The position numbers and the translations under genes were made by a program. From positions 1 through 43,194 of the forward strand of contig JAFGUQ010000256.1 in the NCBI GenBank assembly GCA_016938455.1: 43,194 bases of DNA, written 5' to 3'. Shown here piece by piece: positions 1 through 10,340 of this stretch. Positions within the stretch are counted from its first letter, which is position 1; each line of letters starts with the position of its first letter. The stretch comes from Clostridia bacterium (GTDB taxonomy: Bacteria; Bacillota; Clostridia; DUPQ01). Under the pieces are notes generated by a model that had not been told where the DNA came from, made no database searches, and saw only the letters and a list, made by a program, of their open reading frames with translations.

Positions 1-68
1 AAGGAGCACTTGTCAGCTTAAGCCAACTCCTTGTTTCAAATTTCATGTATAAAAGGCTGATTCATTAG

Positions 69-1856
69 TTACTTATACAACGGTCCGAAGTTTTTACATG
101 CTCTGTAGTCAGCTCCTTCTGGATCTGCTGTTCCAAAAGCATTCCATGAACTTGGTCTGAAGATTCTGTCGCTTTCAACATTATGCATGCAGACAGGAAT
201 TCTTAAGATAGAAGCTAGTGTAATGAACTCATCTCCAATGTGGCCATAACTGAGCACTCCATGATTGGCTCCCCAGTTGGCCATGACAGAATAGACATCC
301 TTGAAGGCTCCTTCTCCTGTCAATTTCGGAGCGAACCAGGTTGTCGGCCAGGTCGGGTCTGTTCTTAAATTCAATTTGCTGTGCACATCTTCTGGAAGAG
401 CTACAGTATATCCTTCTGCAATCTGCAACACAGGTCCTAATCCGTCCACGATATTGATTCTTGACATTGTGACCGGCATCTTTCCTTCTGTTAGGAAAGT
501 AGAGGAATATCCGCCTCCTCTGAAGTAACCGATATTAGCAGGTCCCCAGCTGGTATTATCAAGACATGCCTTCATTTCATTGTCAGTGATTTCATAGAAT
601 GGTTTCATTGCAGGTTGTCCGTTTATCTGCTGCTGTCCGGTTCCGTCAAGTGCTGCAGCTCCAGAATTAATCAGATGAATGATACCGTCTTTAGCCAAAC
701 CTGTAAGTTCTTTCCCTGTCACTCTTTTGACAGCTTCAGGACTCCAGTATGTTCTTACATCAGCAAAAATCTGAGCAGTTCCTGAAAGAAGATGACCGAA
801 TAGCATGGCAGTTCCGTTTAAACCATCATTTTCAGTGGCTACTATATATGGTTGTCTCAATCCATTCCAGTCAAATGAAGAATTAAGGATCGCTTCCAGA
901 TAATCTCCGTTAGGCATGAAATCTGTCCACATTCTCTGTCCCTGGAACCCTGATAAGATGGCATTTCTTCCTAATGCTTCTTCACCGAACCCTATTTTCT
1001 CAAGATTTTCATTTCCAACCATGATGTCTCTTGCAATCATTGCCATTTTTACGCAGGTTTCCCAGTCTTTATCTTTCTGCTCTCTTGATCTCTGCACTTC
1101 TTTTGGATTTCTGTCTTCTCCTTCTTTACAGTTTACTTTAGTCCATTTTAATGCTTTTTCGTATTCATCTTTATCATATATTTCTTCCTGCATTCTTCTG
1201 ATGAATTCCACCATGTCAACATATTCATTCCTGATACCAAGATATTTCTGGAAAAAGTTTTCATCAGTAATCGACCCTGCAATCCCCATGGATACAGAAC
1301 CAAACGAAACATATGATTTACCTTTCATGTATGAAGCAGCAATTCCTGCTTTGACAAATTTAAGTATTTTTTCTTTGACATCTTCAGGCATGGATGAATC
1401 ATTCATGTCCTGAACATCTTTTCCATAAATTCCAAATGCAGGCAATCCTTTTTGAGAATGTGCTGCCAGTACCGCTGCCAGATACACAGCTCCTGGTCTT
1501 TCTGTTCCATTAAAGCCCCAGATGGCTTTAGGCATATGAGGATCCATGTCCATGGTTTCAGAACCATAGCACCAGCTTGGGGTAACTGTCAGTGTAATCC
1601 CGACCCCTTCTTTTCTGAACTTTTCAGCACAGGCTGCCGCTTCTGCCACACCACCGATGCAAGTATCAGCAATGACACATTCAACTGGTTGTCCGTTTGG
1701 ATATTTTAAACTATCTGAAATCAGCTTTGCCGCTGCTTTTGCCATATTCATTGTTATAGGTTCAATTGATTCTCTGACCCCTCTTCTTCTGCCATCAACT
1801 GTAGGTCTGATTCCTACCTTTGGCAATGTCCCTTTTAATCGCTCTTTACCAGCCAT
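69..1856 (-). CDS. fucI: L-fucose isomerase
   Basis: 595 aa ORF; motifs such as [55 protein letters not shown] and [19 protein letters not shown] are typical of FucI. Confidence 0.95.
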   Translation of the reverse strand: MAGKERLKGTLPKVGIRPTVDGRRRGVRESIEPITMNMAKAAAKLISDSLKYPNGQPVECVIADTCIGGVAEAAACAEKFRKEGVGITLTVTPSWCYGSETMDMDPHMPKAIWGFNGTERPGAVYLAAVLAAHSQKGLPAFGIYGKDVQDMNDSSMPEDVKEKILKFVKAGIAASYMKGKSYVSFGSVSMGIAGSITDENFFQKYLGIRNEYVDMVEFIRRMQEEIYDKDEYEKALKWTKVNCKEGEDRNPKEVQRSREQKDKDWETCVKMAMIARDIMVGNENLEKIGFGEEALGRNAILSGFQGQRMWTDFMPNGDYLEAILNSSFDWNGLRQPYIVATENDGLNGTAMLFGHLLSGTAQIFADVRTYWSPEAVKRVTGKELTGLAKDGIIHLINSGAAALDGTGQQQINGQPAMKPFYEITDNEMKACLDNTSWGPANIGYFRGGGYSSTFLTEGKMPVTMSRINIVDGLGPVLQIAEGYTVALPEDVHSKLNLRTDPTWPTTWFAPKLTGEGAFKDVYSVMANWGANHGVLSYGHIGDEFITLASILRIPVCMHNVESDRIFRPSSWNAFGTADPEGADYRACKNFGPLYK

Positions 1857-1922
1857 TTTACACCTCCAAGTTAATATTACCGTTAGCTATATTTTATCAA
1901 ACTACGTGATTAAAAACAAACA

Positions 1923-1949
1923 AAAGCCACAACATTTTGTTGTGGCTTT
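1923..1949 (-). terminator. Rho-independent terminator
   Basis: AAAGCCACAAC-AAAAT-GTTGTGGCTTT followed by a T-rich tract on the minus strand, just downstream of the 1971 stop. Confidence 0.8.
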
Positions 1950-1970
1950 AGTTTGTTTTATCATTATATG

Positions 1971-3077
1971 CTAAAATTCATAATAGGCATCAAAATAACC
2001 GATGGCATATTCATCTCTTGATTCTATCTCTTCCAGAATCTTTGCCATTTCTCCATAGGCCACATTATATTTCGCTGTGTCTTTCAGGTCTTCATAATCA
2101 GTTCTGTCCATGAGTTCAACAATATGATAACCGATATATGACTCAATTAACCCAATGTCGCCTACTTCAGCTGCAAATGCCCAATCAGCAAATTCAGTCA
2201 AATCAGTTTCATCTTTCTTGAACTGATAGATAGCTTCATTATCTGCCACTCCAGGATCTGCAGAATACTCAATCGCCAATTCCAGGAAGTCACCGCCGTC
2301 AAGTACTTTCTGATATACCTCTTCTGCCAGAGTTTTAGCTGCTGCCAATTGCTCTTCGGTATAGTCAGCTCCTGTTTCAACATCAAATGTAGCAATCAGT
2401 ATATGTCTGACTGTAACAGTATCCATTGACTCCTTAAAGGTGTTATAATATTCAAGCTGCTGCTCTTCAGTCACTTTGCTTTCAAATTCAGCAATTTTAT
2501 CTTCCTGATACTTATTGGCAACCCAAGACATTTCATATGCCTTCAAAAGAGACTTATAGCTGCATCCATATAACCCCTGTGCGACTTCATCCAGTTTCAT
2601 GTCGTTTTCTTTTGCATAATTTTCAAACTCTTCTTTAAAGGATGCAAGTGCTTCATCAAGTTCAACTTTGTCATATGCATAATCAGGGTCGTCTCCGTTG
2701 GCCAGGTCAAATACCACATATGTTTCAAGAATGGTTCCTAAAGCTCGCTGTGCCGCTGCCTGTGAATAGGTATATCCATTAGTATATTCTGACATCAGAA
2801 AATCATAGTCTGCCACATCAGGGGCAACGCTGTTTTTATAGTTGATAATCAAATCTGCCTGGTATTTGTAGTAATACAGGAATTCATCCTGTGTGATCTT
2901 GTTTTTACCGATAGCCACGGCTTTTTTAGGAATGGAAGATATGATTACAAAAGCAGCAATACTGAGGGCTAATACGATTCCCAAAGTAATGAAAGCATAC
3001 TTTATAATCGTTTCTTCTCTCCCTTTAATGACTACCTTTTCTTCCACTTCAGTTTTATTCTCAATCTCCTTGGTCAT
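1971..3077 (-). CDS. Membrane-anchored PpiC/PrsA-like peptidylprolyl isomerase (foldase)
   Basis: Single N-terminal TM segment; parvulin-like region VRHILIATFDVETGADYTEEQLAAAKTLAEEVYQKVLDGGDFLELAIEYSADPGV. Confidence 0.8.
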   Translation of the reverse strand: MTKEIENKTEVEEKVVIKGREETIIKYAFITLGIVLALSIAAFVIISSIPKKAVAIGKNKITQDEFLYYYKYQADLIINYKNSVAPDVADYDFLMSEYTNGYTYSQAAAQRALGTILETYVVFDLANGDDPDYAYDKVELDEALASFKEEFENYAKENDMKLDEVAQGLYGCSYKSLLKAYEMSWVANKYQEDKIAEFESKVTEEQQLEYYNTFKESMDTVTVRHILIATFDVETGADYTEEQLAAAKTLAEEVYQKVLDGGDFLELAIEYSADPGVADNEAIYQFKKDETDLTEFADWAFAAEVGDIGLIESYIGYHIVELMDRTDYEDLKDTAKYNVAYGEMAKILEEIESRDEYAIGYFDAYYEF

Positions 3078-3128
3078 AAATTACTCCTTCTTTCACTAAC
3101 CCCATTATGAAACATTATACTAGGTATA

Positions 3129-6100
3129 TTATACTATTTCAAACATATTTATCATATCAAGTATTTTTTTTGTAAATTGCAGTAACAAAGCTCCTTCTTT
3201 TTGTGTATAGAGGGCAATCCCCATATTCTTGTCTGCTTTTAGAATCATTTTCTCGTCTATTTTTCCTGCTATTTGTGTAATCATATTTAAATCAGGTGTT
3301 GCCTTTTTACTGTATAACAGTTCCAACCCATACCTTTTCTGAGTGACACTGATAAACTGGTTGTCTTCTGCATAGTGCTTGATGATGGCAATATCCAGAA
3401 GATTTTCACATTCTTTCGGAATATCACCAAATCTGTCAATCAGTTCATCTATCAGATCATTTTTCTCTTTTTCATTGGAAATATCAGCTATTCTCTTATA
3501 AACGTCCATCCGCTGGAGGTCATTTGGAATAAAGGTATCTTTGATGAAAGCATCTACAGAGATATCAACACTGGCTTCTTCAAGCAGTTCCTCTTTATCA
3601 TGTTCTCCGCCCAGTTCTTTTATAGCGCTGTTTAGCAGTCTGATGTACATGTCATAACCTACTTTTTCAAGATGCCCATGCTGATTTGCTCCTAAGAGAT
3701 TGCCTGCGCCTCTTATTTCAAGATCTCTCATAGCAATTTTAAAACCACTGCCGAATTCAGTGAATTCTCTGATGGCTTCCAGTCTTTTAGCTGCATCTTC
3801 TGTAATGACCTTGCCTTTCTGATAGGTAATATAGGCATAGGCTACTTTATCTGATCTTCCTACTCTTCCCCTGATCTGATAAAGCTGTGCCAATCCCATG
3901 CGATTGGCATCTTCTACAATGATGGTGTTGACGTTCGCCATATCAAGTCCAGATTCAATAATAGTAGTGCATAATAAAATATCATATTTATGATTGATGA
4001 AATCTTTCATGACATTTTCCAGTTTCTTTTCTTCCATCTGGCCATGAGCAACAGCAATTCTGATGTCTTCTCCCAGCAGTCCTGTCAGTTTTGAATATTT
4101 AAGATCCATTTCTTTGACACTGTTAAAAAGATAAAAAACCTGACCATTTCTAGCCACTTCTCTGTCTATGGCATCTCTGATGACATCATAGTCATATTCC
4201 ATGACATATGTTTGAACAGGAAACCTCTTTCCTGGAGGATCTTCGATGACGCTGATATCTCGAATACCGCTTAAAGACATATTCAGCGTTCTTGGAATAG
4301 GTGTTGCCGTCAATGTCAGAACATCAATATTATTCTTATAGTTCTTGATTTTTTCCTTGTGCTCTACTCCAAACCGCTGTTCTTCGTCAATGACAAGAAG
4401 ACCAAGATCATGATATTGCACATCCTTCTGCAGCAGCCGGTGGGTACCCACTACAATATCAATGCTCCCTGCTTTCAGAAGAGAAGTGGTTTTCTCCTGC
4501 TGCTTCTTGTTTCTGAAACGGCAAAGCAAATCCACTTTCACCGGAAAATCCTTGAGTCGCTCAACAAAGTTATTATAGTGCTGATAAGCAAGAATAGTAG
4601 TCGGAACCAGGAATGCCACCTGCTTGCCATCCATCACAGCTTTAAAAGCAGCTCTGATGGCTACTTCTGTTTTACCATATCCCACATCTCCGCATAAAAG
4701 CCTGTCCATGACAGTCCCCGACTCCATGTCACTTTTAATTTCCTCAACACATCGAAGCTGATCTTTTGTTTCTTCATAGGGAAACTGATCTTCAAATGCC
4801 ATCTGCCAGACAGTGTCCTCTGAATAGGTGTGACCGATAATTTCTTTTCTTCTTGCATAGAGTTCAATGAGTTCTTTTGCGATGTCCTTGACATTGGCTT
4901 TCACTTTTTTCTTGGTATTTTCCCATTCAGTACCCCCTAATTTGGACAATTTGGGACGATTCCCATCTGATCCGATATATTTCTGGATCATTTCCATTTT
5001 AGAGACAGGGATATAGACACTGTCATCATTTCTGTAAATGATATGAAGATAATCTTTAGTGATGCCGGCCACTTCCATTTTTTTTAATCCGACATACTGA
5101 CCGATCCCATGCACATCATGGACCACATAATCGAACACTTTTAAAGTGGCAAATAAATCAAGATCTCGGCCGCTCTTTCTTCTCCCGCTATCTTTTTCAG
5201 TTTTTCTGAAAATCTTACTGCTTCCCACAATGCAGAGCTTGGCATCTAAAAACTCAAACCCCTCATAAATACCTTTATCAACCACTGTGACTGCACTTAA
5301 AGTATCGATCTCATCCAGATTCTCCACATGACTGGAATAAATGTGATTTTCCTCAAGGTAATCTGCCAGAATACCCCCGCTTTTTTTAGTTGGTGTGAAC
5401 AGAACAATTTTACGGTCATGTTCTTTCCATTTTGTGATGTCTTCCAGAAGCAGGTCCATCCTCCCCCTGTAAGCAATGTTCTCTCTTGTCAGAAAGCCAA
5501 ACTCAATTTGCGGCTTGAAGTTCATATCATAATTCTGTACCTCAGGCATGATGATTGACACCTGCCGTTTTTTTGAAGCTTCAAAAAAATCCGTGACGAT
5601 ATTCATCCCCTCAGGTAAAATCTTCTTATTAGCCAGCAGCTTTTCACACATGATTCCATATTCATTCAGTATATTATCAAGTTTCCCTAATGACCGGCTG
5701 TCATTGTCTAGGATAATCATTGCTTTTTTTTCAATGTATTCAAAAGCTGAAGTCGCATGAGGAAGCAATGAAAAATACTTGTCGATTGGCAGATTATAGG
5801 TACCTGCAAGAAGCTTTTCCTTATCTTCTTTTAAAGGTTCAGAGAGATTAGTGTCATGCAGGAAAGTATCACAAAGGTATCTGATATCCTCATCACTGAC
5901 AATCTGCTCATTGCATGGAAGAACTTTTATGTCATCAATGCTTTCAATAGAACGTTGAGTGTCCGCATCGAAATATCTGATCAAGTCAAGAGTATCATCA
6001 AAGAACTCTATTCTCACAGGGTTTGATTCACCTGGTGAAAAGACATCTATGATGTCACCCCTTGAAGAGAATTGTCCGACATATTCAACCATGTCGCATT

Positions 6101-6587
6101 TCTCATAGCCGATGGAAACAAGACGTTTTATTAATTCCTCAATCTGGTAGGTGTCTCCTTTTTTCAAGTCAATAACTGACTGATTAAATCTGCTGCTATC
6201 TGAAACCTTAATACAGAGAGCTTCAATAGGGGCTACCGCAATGGTGTAGTCGTTGTTAAGAAGTCTGTAAAGACTTTTTACTCTCTCTATTTCATCAATA
6301 TGGCTTTTTGCCTCGATATCATGCAGGATAAGTTCCCGTGCAGGAATATGTATGACCCTGTCATCCAGAAATGTGGTCAGTTGTTCGTAGATGGCTTTAG
6401 CTCTTACCCTGCTGTGTGTAATGATGACTCCACGCTTATCTGCTTCATTTAGCAGACTGTAAATGAAGAATGGTCGTGAACACTCTACCAGCCCTTTGAT
6501 TCCGATCGGAAATTTTCTGTCTTTGATGCATTTCAGAACGCCGTCGAACTGCGGCATTTTTAAAAGCTGTTTTGCTAATATTTTCAT
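3129..6587 (-). CDS. mfd: Transcription-repair coupling factor
   Basis: 1152 aa; LCGDVGYGKTEVAIRAAFKAVMDGKQVAFLVPTTILAYQHY, DEEQRFGVEHKEKIK, GRVGRSDKVAYAY; follows pth. Confidence 0.97.
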   Translation of the reverse strand: MKILAKQLLKMPQFDGVLKCIKDRKFPIGIKGLVECSRPFFIYSLLNEADKRGVIITHSRVRAKAIYEQLTTFLDDRVIHIPARELILHDIEAKSHIDEIERVKSLYRLLNNDYTIAVAPIEALCIKVSDSSRFNQSVIDLKKGDTYQIEELIKRLVSIGYEKCDMVEYVGQFSSRGDIIDVFSPGESNPVRIEFFDDTLDLIRYFDADTQRSIESIDDIKVLPCNEQIVSDEDIRYLCDTFLHDTNLSEPLKEDKEKLLAGTYNLPIDKYFSLLPHATSAFEYIEKKAMIILDNDSRSLGKLDNILNEYGIMCEKLLANKKILPEGMNIVTDFFEASKKRQVSIIMPEVQNYDMNFKPQIEFGFLTRENIAYRGRMDLLLEDITKWKEHDRKIVLFTPTKKSGGILADYLEENHIYSSHVENLDEIDTLSAVTVVDKGIYEGFEFLDAKLCIVGSSKIFRKTEKDSGRRKSGRDLDLFATLKVFDYVVHDVHGIGQYVGLKKMEVAGITKDYLHIIYRNDDSVYIPVSKMEMIQKYIGSDGNRPKLSKLGGTEWENTKKKVKANVKDIAKELIELYARRKEIIGHTYSEDTVWQMAFEDQFPYEETKDQLRCVEEIKSDMESGTVMDRLLCGDVGYGKTEVAIRAAFKAVMDGKQVAFLVPTTILAYQHYNNFVERLKDFPVKVDLLCRFRNKKQQEKTTSLLKAGSIDIVVGTHRLLQKDVQYHDLGLLVIDEEQRFGVEHKEKIKNYKNNIDVLTLTATPIPRTLNMSLSGIRDISVIEDPPGKRFPVQTYVMEYDYDVIRDAIDREVARNGQVFYLFNSVKEMDLKYSKLTGLLGEDIRIAVAHGQMEEKKLENVMKDFINHKYDILLCTTIIESGLDMANVNTIIVEDANRMGLAQLYQIRGRVGRSDKVAYAYITYQKGKVITEDAAKRLEAIREFTEFGSGFKIAMRDLEIRGAGNLLGANQHGHLEKVGYDMYIRLLNSAIKELGGEHDKEELLEEASVDISVDAFIKDTFIPNDLQRMDVYKRIADISNEKEKNDLIDELIDRFGDIPKECENLLDIAIIKHYAEDNQFISVTQKRYGLELLYSKKATPDLNMITQIAGKIDEKMILKADKNMGIALYTQKEGALLLQFTKKILDMINMFEIV

Positions 6588-7147
6588 GGATTAAACCTGT
6601 TCATTGCAGTATCAATCTGACCTTGAATGATATAAACAGCTGATTCCGCACTGTTTTTTATTGATTCAAACGCCACTTCTCTTTCTTCTTTTCTGATTTT
6701 TGAAAGTACATGGTTTTTTGCGTCAGCTTCCTTTTTTTCACCGATTCCCACTCTTATCCTGGGGAATTCCTCATTTTTCAGATGGTACATGATTGACCTC
6801 ATCCCATTATGTGTCCCGCTGCTTCCTTTTTTTCTGATTCTGATTTTCCCCAGATCAATATCCATATCATCATAAATGACAATCAGGTTAGATAATTGAA
6901 TCTGATGATAACTGACAAGTTCACGAACACTCTCACCTGAATTATTCATATAGGTCTGAGGTTTAGCAAGGATCACATTCACACCTTCAATGATTCCTTC
7001 TCCAATAACGGCTTTTCCGTTAGTCTTATTTACCTTGATATTGTATTTTTGAGACAGGAAATCAACCACCATAAAACCCATGTTATGGCGTGTGTGCTTG
7101 AATCTCAACCCTGGATTGCCTAACCCTACTACTAAGAATTTTTCCAT
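6584..7147 (-). CDS. pth: Peptidyl-tRNA hydrolase
   Basis: FLVVGLGNPGLRFKHTRHNMGFMVVD, KPQTYMNNSGESV, GSSGTHNGMRSI; overlaps the mfd start by 4 nt. Confidence 0.97.
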   Translation of the reverse strand: MEKFLVVGLGNPGLRFKHTRHNMGFMVVDFLSQKYNIKVNKTNGKAVIGEGIIEGVNVILAKPQTYMNNSGESVRELVSYHQIQLSNLIVIYDDMDIDLGKIRIRKKGSSGTHNGMRSIMYHLKNEEFPRIRVGIGEKKEADAKNHVLSKIRKEEREVAFESIKNSAESAVYIIQGQIDTAMNRFNP

Positions 7148-7169
7148 GAATCCACCTTTTAGACATCAA

Positions 7170-7199
7170 TAAGGGCTACATGTCAGCATGTAGCCCTTA
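7170..7199. other. Perfect 13-bp stem, 4-nt loop hairpin
   Basis: TAAGGGCTACATG-TCAG-CATGTAGCCCTTA between pth and the PRPP synthetase-like gene; no strong U tract on the minus strand. Confidence 0.8.
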
Positions 7200-7217
7200 C
7201 AGTATACCATTATTTCT

Positions 7218-8330
7218 TTATTTTTTTAAGACTTTTTCCAATTCTTTAAGCCGATGTCCCACATCAAACATCTCACTTAATGAAATGTCGTAGTTCAGCC
7301 GGTCTATGACCTCAGAGATCATATATGACATATCTACCTCTTCATACCATTCTTTCTTTTTAATTTCTTCCGGAATATATGATAAATTGGAGCAGTAAAT
7401 TCTTTTGATAATCCCGTCTTCATAAGCTTTATCAAATTTGGCAGTTCCCTCTGTGAAAAAAGCAAAGGAAACGATACAGTAAACATTGTTCGCTTTTCTT
7501 TTTTTCGCTTCAATGGCAATGTCAAGGACTGATTCCCCGGAGGATAGCATATCATCGACTATGATGATGTTTTTATTCTCAATGGGACCACCAAGATAAG
7601 CATGTTCAACAATAGGATTCTTACCATTGACGACTTTTGAATAATCTCTTCTTTTATAGAACATCCCCACATCAACACCAATGGCTTCTGCATAATATAT
7701 GGCTCTGTCCATGGCTCCTGTATCCGGGCTCACGATCATCATCTCACTGACATCGCCTTCCACTTTGTTGTCTCCCATTAAAATGGCTTTTAACATATCA
7801 AAGGTAGGATACATGTTTTCAAATCCATAAAGTGGAATGGCATTTTCTACTCTGGGATCATGTGCATCAACCGTGATGATATTATGGACACCTAATCTGA
7901 CAAGTTCCTGAAGCGCAACAGCACAGTCCAGTGATTCTCTTCCTTTTCTTTTATGCTGTCTTCCGGAGTATAACAAAGGCATGATGACATTGACTCTTCT
8001 GGCGTTACCGCCGATGGCAGAAATTGTTCTTTTAATACTCTGGAAATGCTCATCCGGACCCATCCTGTTTTCATACCCGAACATATCATAAGTACAACCA
8101 TAATTCCCGACATCAGCAATGATATAGATATCTTTTCCTCTTGCTGTTTCTTTAAGGACCACTTTCCCTTCACCATTTGAAAATCGGATATCATCAACCT
8201 TGAGAACATAAGTCTTGTTTTCTGCACGTCTCATGGCAACCAGATCCTGGTCAACCAGGCTACCGAATTCGCTGCTTCCGTTTAACAGAATAATTCCTAA
8301 TTCTCCAACTGCCTCTCTTTTACTAAACAT
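7218..8330 (-). CDS. Divergent ribose-phosphate pyrophosphokinase paralog
   Basis: 370 aa; IIIVDDMLSSGESVLDIA (PRPP-binding loop) and ITVDAHDPRVENAIP; directly downstream of canonical prs. Confidence 0.85.
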   Translation of the reverse strand: MFSKREAVGELGIILLNGSSEFGSLVDQDLVAMRRAENKTYVLKVDDIRFSNGEGKVVLKETARGKDIYIIADVGNYGCTYDMFGYENRMGPDEHFQSIKRTISAIGGNARRVNVIMPLLYSGRQHKRKGRESLDCAVALQELVRLGVHNIITVDAHDPRVENAIPLYGFENMYPTFDMLKAILMGDNKVEGDVSEMMIVSPDTGAMDRAIYYAEAIGVDVGMFYKRRDYSKVVNGKNPIVEHAYLGGPIENKNIIIVDDMLSSGESVLDIAIEAKKRKANNVYCIVSFAFFTEGTAKFDKAYEDGIIKRIYCSNLSYIPEEIKKKEWYEEVDMSYMISEVIDRLNYDISLSEMFDVGHRLKELEKVLKK

Positions 8331-8370
8331 ATGATTTTCTGCCCCCTAAAATTATATTCTAATTATATCA

Positions 8371-8399
8371 AAAAAAAACTTATCTTTTTAGATAAGTTT
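8371..8399 (-). terminator. Rho-independent terminator after prs
   Basis: AAACTTATC-TAAAAA-GATAAGTTT followed by poly-T on the minus strand. Confidence 0.8.
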
Positions 8400-9393
8400 A
8401 ACTTTTTTCGTCAAATAGTGCACTGACAGAGTTGTCATTATAGATTCTTTCTATGGCCATCATAAAAATTTTATCAACAGAAAGTACTTTTATTTTATCA
8501 ATCTGTTTTTCCTCTGGAAGCTGGATAGTATCCAGACAGTAAAGTTTTGATATAGCTGAGTTTTCAATGTTGCTGATGGCCTTTCCTGAAAGCACACTGT
8601 GTGTGCAGCAGGCAATGACTTCTTTGGCCCCCAGATTAATCAGCTGAGTGGCGGCATTAGTCAATGTCCCTGCTGTATCAACAAGGTCATCTACTAGTAT
8701 TGCTCTCTTGCCCTCTACATCTCCAACTATGTTCAGAATTTCACAGCAGTTTGCCTGCGGTCTTCTCTTATCGATAATGGCAATCGGAATATCCAGTCTT
8801 CTTGCAAAATTTCTGGCTCTTGCCACAGAACCGATATCAGGAGAGACTGCCACATACTCTTCTCCGGTCATTTCATTGTTGAGAAAATATTCTGCAAGAA
8901 TGGGTACTCCCTGCAGATGATCCACCGGGATATCAAAAAAGCCTTCCAGCTGCGGAACATGAAGATCCATGGTCAGAATTCGATTAGCGCCTGCTTCTGT
9001 TAACAGATTGGCCACAAGCTTCGCTGAGATCGGATCTCTTGCTTTTGATTTTCTGTCTTGTCTGGCATAGCCGAAATAGGGAATCACCGCTGTGATTCTG
9101 CCTGCGGATGCTCTTTTTAAAGCATCTATCATTATAAGAAGTTCCATTAAATGATCATTTACCGGGTGAGAAGTGGATTGAATGATATACACATCATCTC
9201 CCCTGACAGAAGTGTTAATATCAATCATGCATTCTCCGTCAGAGAATCGCCCTACATGAGATTTCGATATTTCAATTCCCAGATTCTTTGCAATTAATCC
9301 TGCTAATTGAGGATTGGCATTACCAGCAAAAATCTTGATTTCTTTTCTTCTACCATTCATTAAAAAACTCCTGTTTCGTTTTAGGTCTTTCAT
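8398..9393 (-). CDS. prs: Ribose-phosphate pyrophosphokinase
   Basis: VIPYFGYARQDRKSKARDPISAKLVANLL, LTMDLHVPQLEGFFDIPVDHL, AILVDDLVDTAGTL. Confidence 0.97.
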   Translation of the reverse strand: MKDLKRNRSFLMNGRRKEIKIFAGNANPQLAGLIAKNLGIEISKSHVGRFSDGECMIDINTSVRGDDVYIIQSTSHPVNDHLMELLIMIDALKRASAGRITAVIPYFGYARQDRKSKARDPISAKLVANLLTEAGANRILTMDLHVPQLEGFFDIPVDHLQGVPILAEYFLNNEMTGEEYVAVSPDIGSVARARNFARRLDIPIAIIDKRRPQANCCEILNIVGDVEGKRAILVDDLVDTAGTLTNAATQLINLGAKEVIACCTHSVLSGKAISNIENSAISKLYCLDTIQLPEEKQIDKIKVLSVDKIFMMAIERIYNDNSVSALFDEKS

Positions 9394-9418
9394 ATTATAC
9401 TAATAAATCATTCTGTTT

Positions 9419-10327
9419 TCAATCTTTTTTAAAGCCTTTTTTAATGACCCAGTCTTCTTTGTTTGTCTGTCTTTCTCTTGCGATTGCCAGTGAATTACTT
9501 TTTACAGTTTCAGTGATGGTTGACCCGGCAGCTATATAGGTGTCGCTTTCGATTGTCACAGGTGCGACCATGGTAACATTGCATCCGATGAAGGCATTAT
9601 CTCCGATAGTGGTCTTGTATTTTCTCTTTCCGTCATAATTTGCTGTAATGACTCCGCAGGAAATATTACAGCCTCTGCCCACTTCACTGTCACCGATATA
9701 GGCAAGGTGTGAAATTTTGGTATTCTCTTTGATGACAGATTTTTTGATTTCAACGAAATCTCCTATTTTAACATGATCTCCTATATTGCTTTCCGGTCTG
9801 ATATAGGCAAATGGTCCAATATTACAGTGACTTCCGATGACACTTTCCATTATAACAGACTTCAGTACATTCGTGTCGCTATTAATAGTACTATTTACGA
9901 TTTTGCTTTCCGGGCCGATGACGCAATTGTCTCCTACTTCGCATTTCCCTTCAAGATAGGTGTTAGGATAGATCATTGTCTCTTTTCCGATGATTACATT
10001 CTCATCAATATATGTGTCAGACAGACTAAGAAACTTGACACCGTTTTTCAAATGTCTGCTGTTAATCTGAGATTTTATTTCTGATGCCGCATGATAAAAA
10101 TCGCACTCATCTCTGACTGGTTTATAATTGAAATTAATATTTTTCAATAGTCTGCTTAGGTCTTCTTCAGAAAGATAAAAAGCATCCTCACTGATGCTTT
10201 GGTTCTCATCATCATTGACTTCAACTCCTATGTTTTTCAACTTTTTACTAAGATAATAAGCTGCTTTTTCTCCGAAAATGACTCTGTCTCTGAAGCCATT
10301 GAAATATTCCTGTTTTTTAATAATCAT
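9419..10327 (-). CDS. GlmU C-terminal-type left-handed beta-helix acetyltransferase lacking the uridyltransferase domain
   Basis: NSRHLKNGVKFLSLSDTYIDENVIIGKETMIYPNTYLEGKCEVG, GPFAYIRPESNIGDHVKIGDFVEIKKS, SHLAYIGDSEVGRGCNISCGVITANYDGK; only about 90 aa N-terminal to this. Confidence 0.85.
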   Translation of the reverse strand: MIIKKQEYFNGFRDRVIFGEKAAYYLSKKLKNIGVEVNDDENQSISEDAFYLSEEDLSRLLKNINFNYKPVRDECDFYHAASEIKSQINSRHLKNGVKFLSLSDTYIDENVIIGKETMIYPNTYLEGKCEVGDNCVIGPESKIVNSTINSDTNVLKSVIMESVIGSHCNIGPFAYIRPESNIGDHVKIGDFVEIKKSVIKENTKISHLAYIGDSEVGRGCNISCGVITANYDGKRKYKTTIGDNAFIGCNVTMVAPVTIESDTYIAAGSTITETVKSNSLAIARERQTNKEDWVIKKGFKKD

Positions 10328-10340
10328 GTTTTCACTCCAA

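Noticed and set aside
1-60. Partial inverted repeat AAGGAG...CTCCTT at the window edge
   Set aside because: Possible fucI terminator, but the stem is bulged and the downstream U tract lies outside the window.
916-1413. 165-aa plus-strand ORF antisense to fucI
   Set aside because: Fully inside a well-supported gene on the other strand; composition is an antisense translation artefact.
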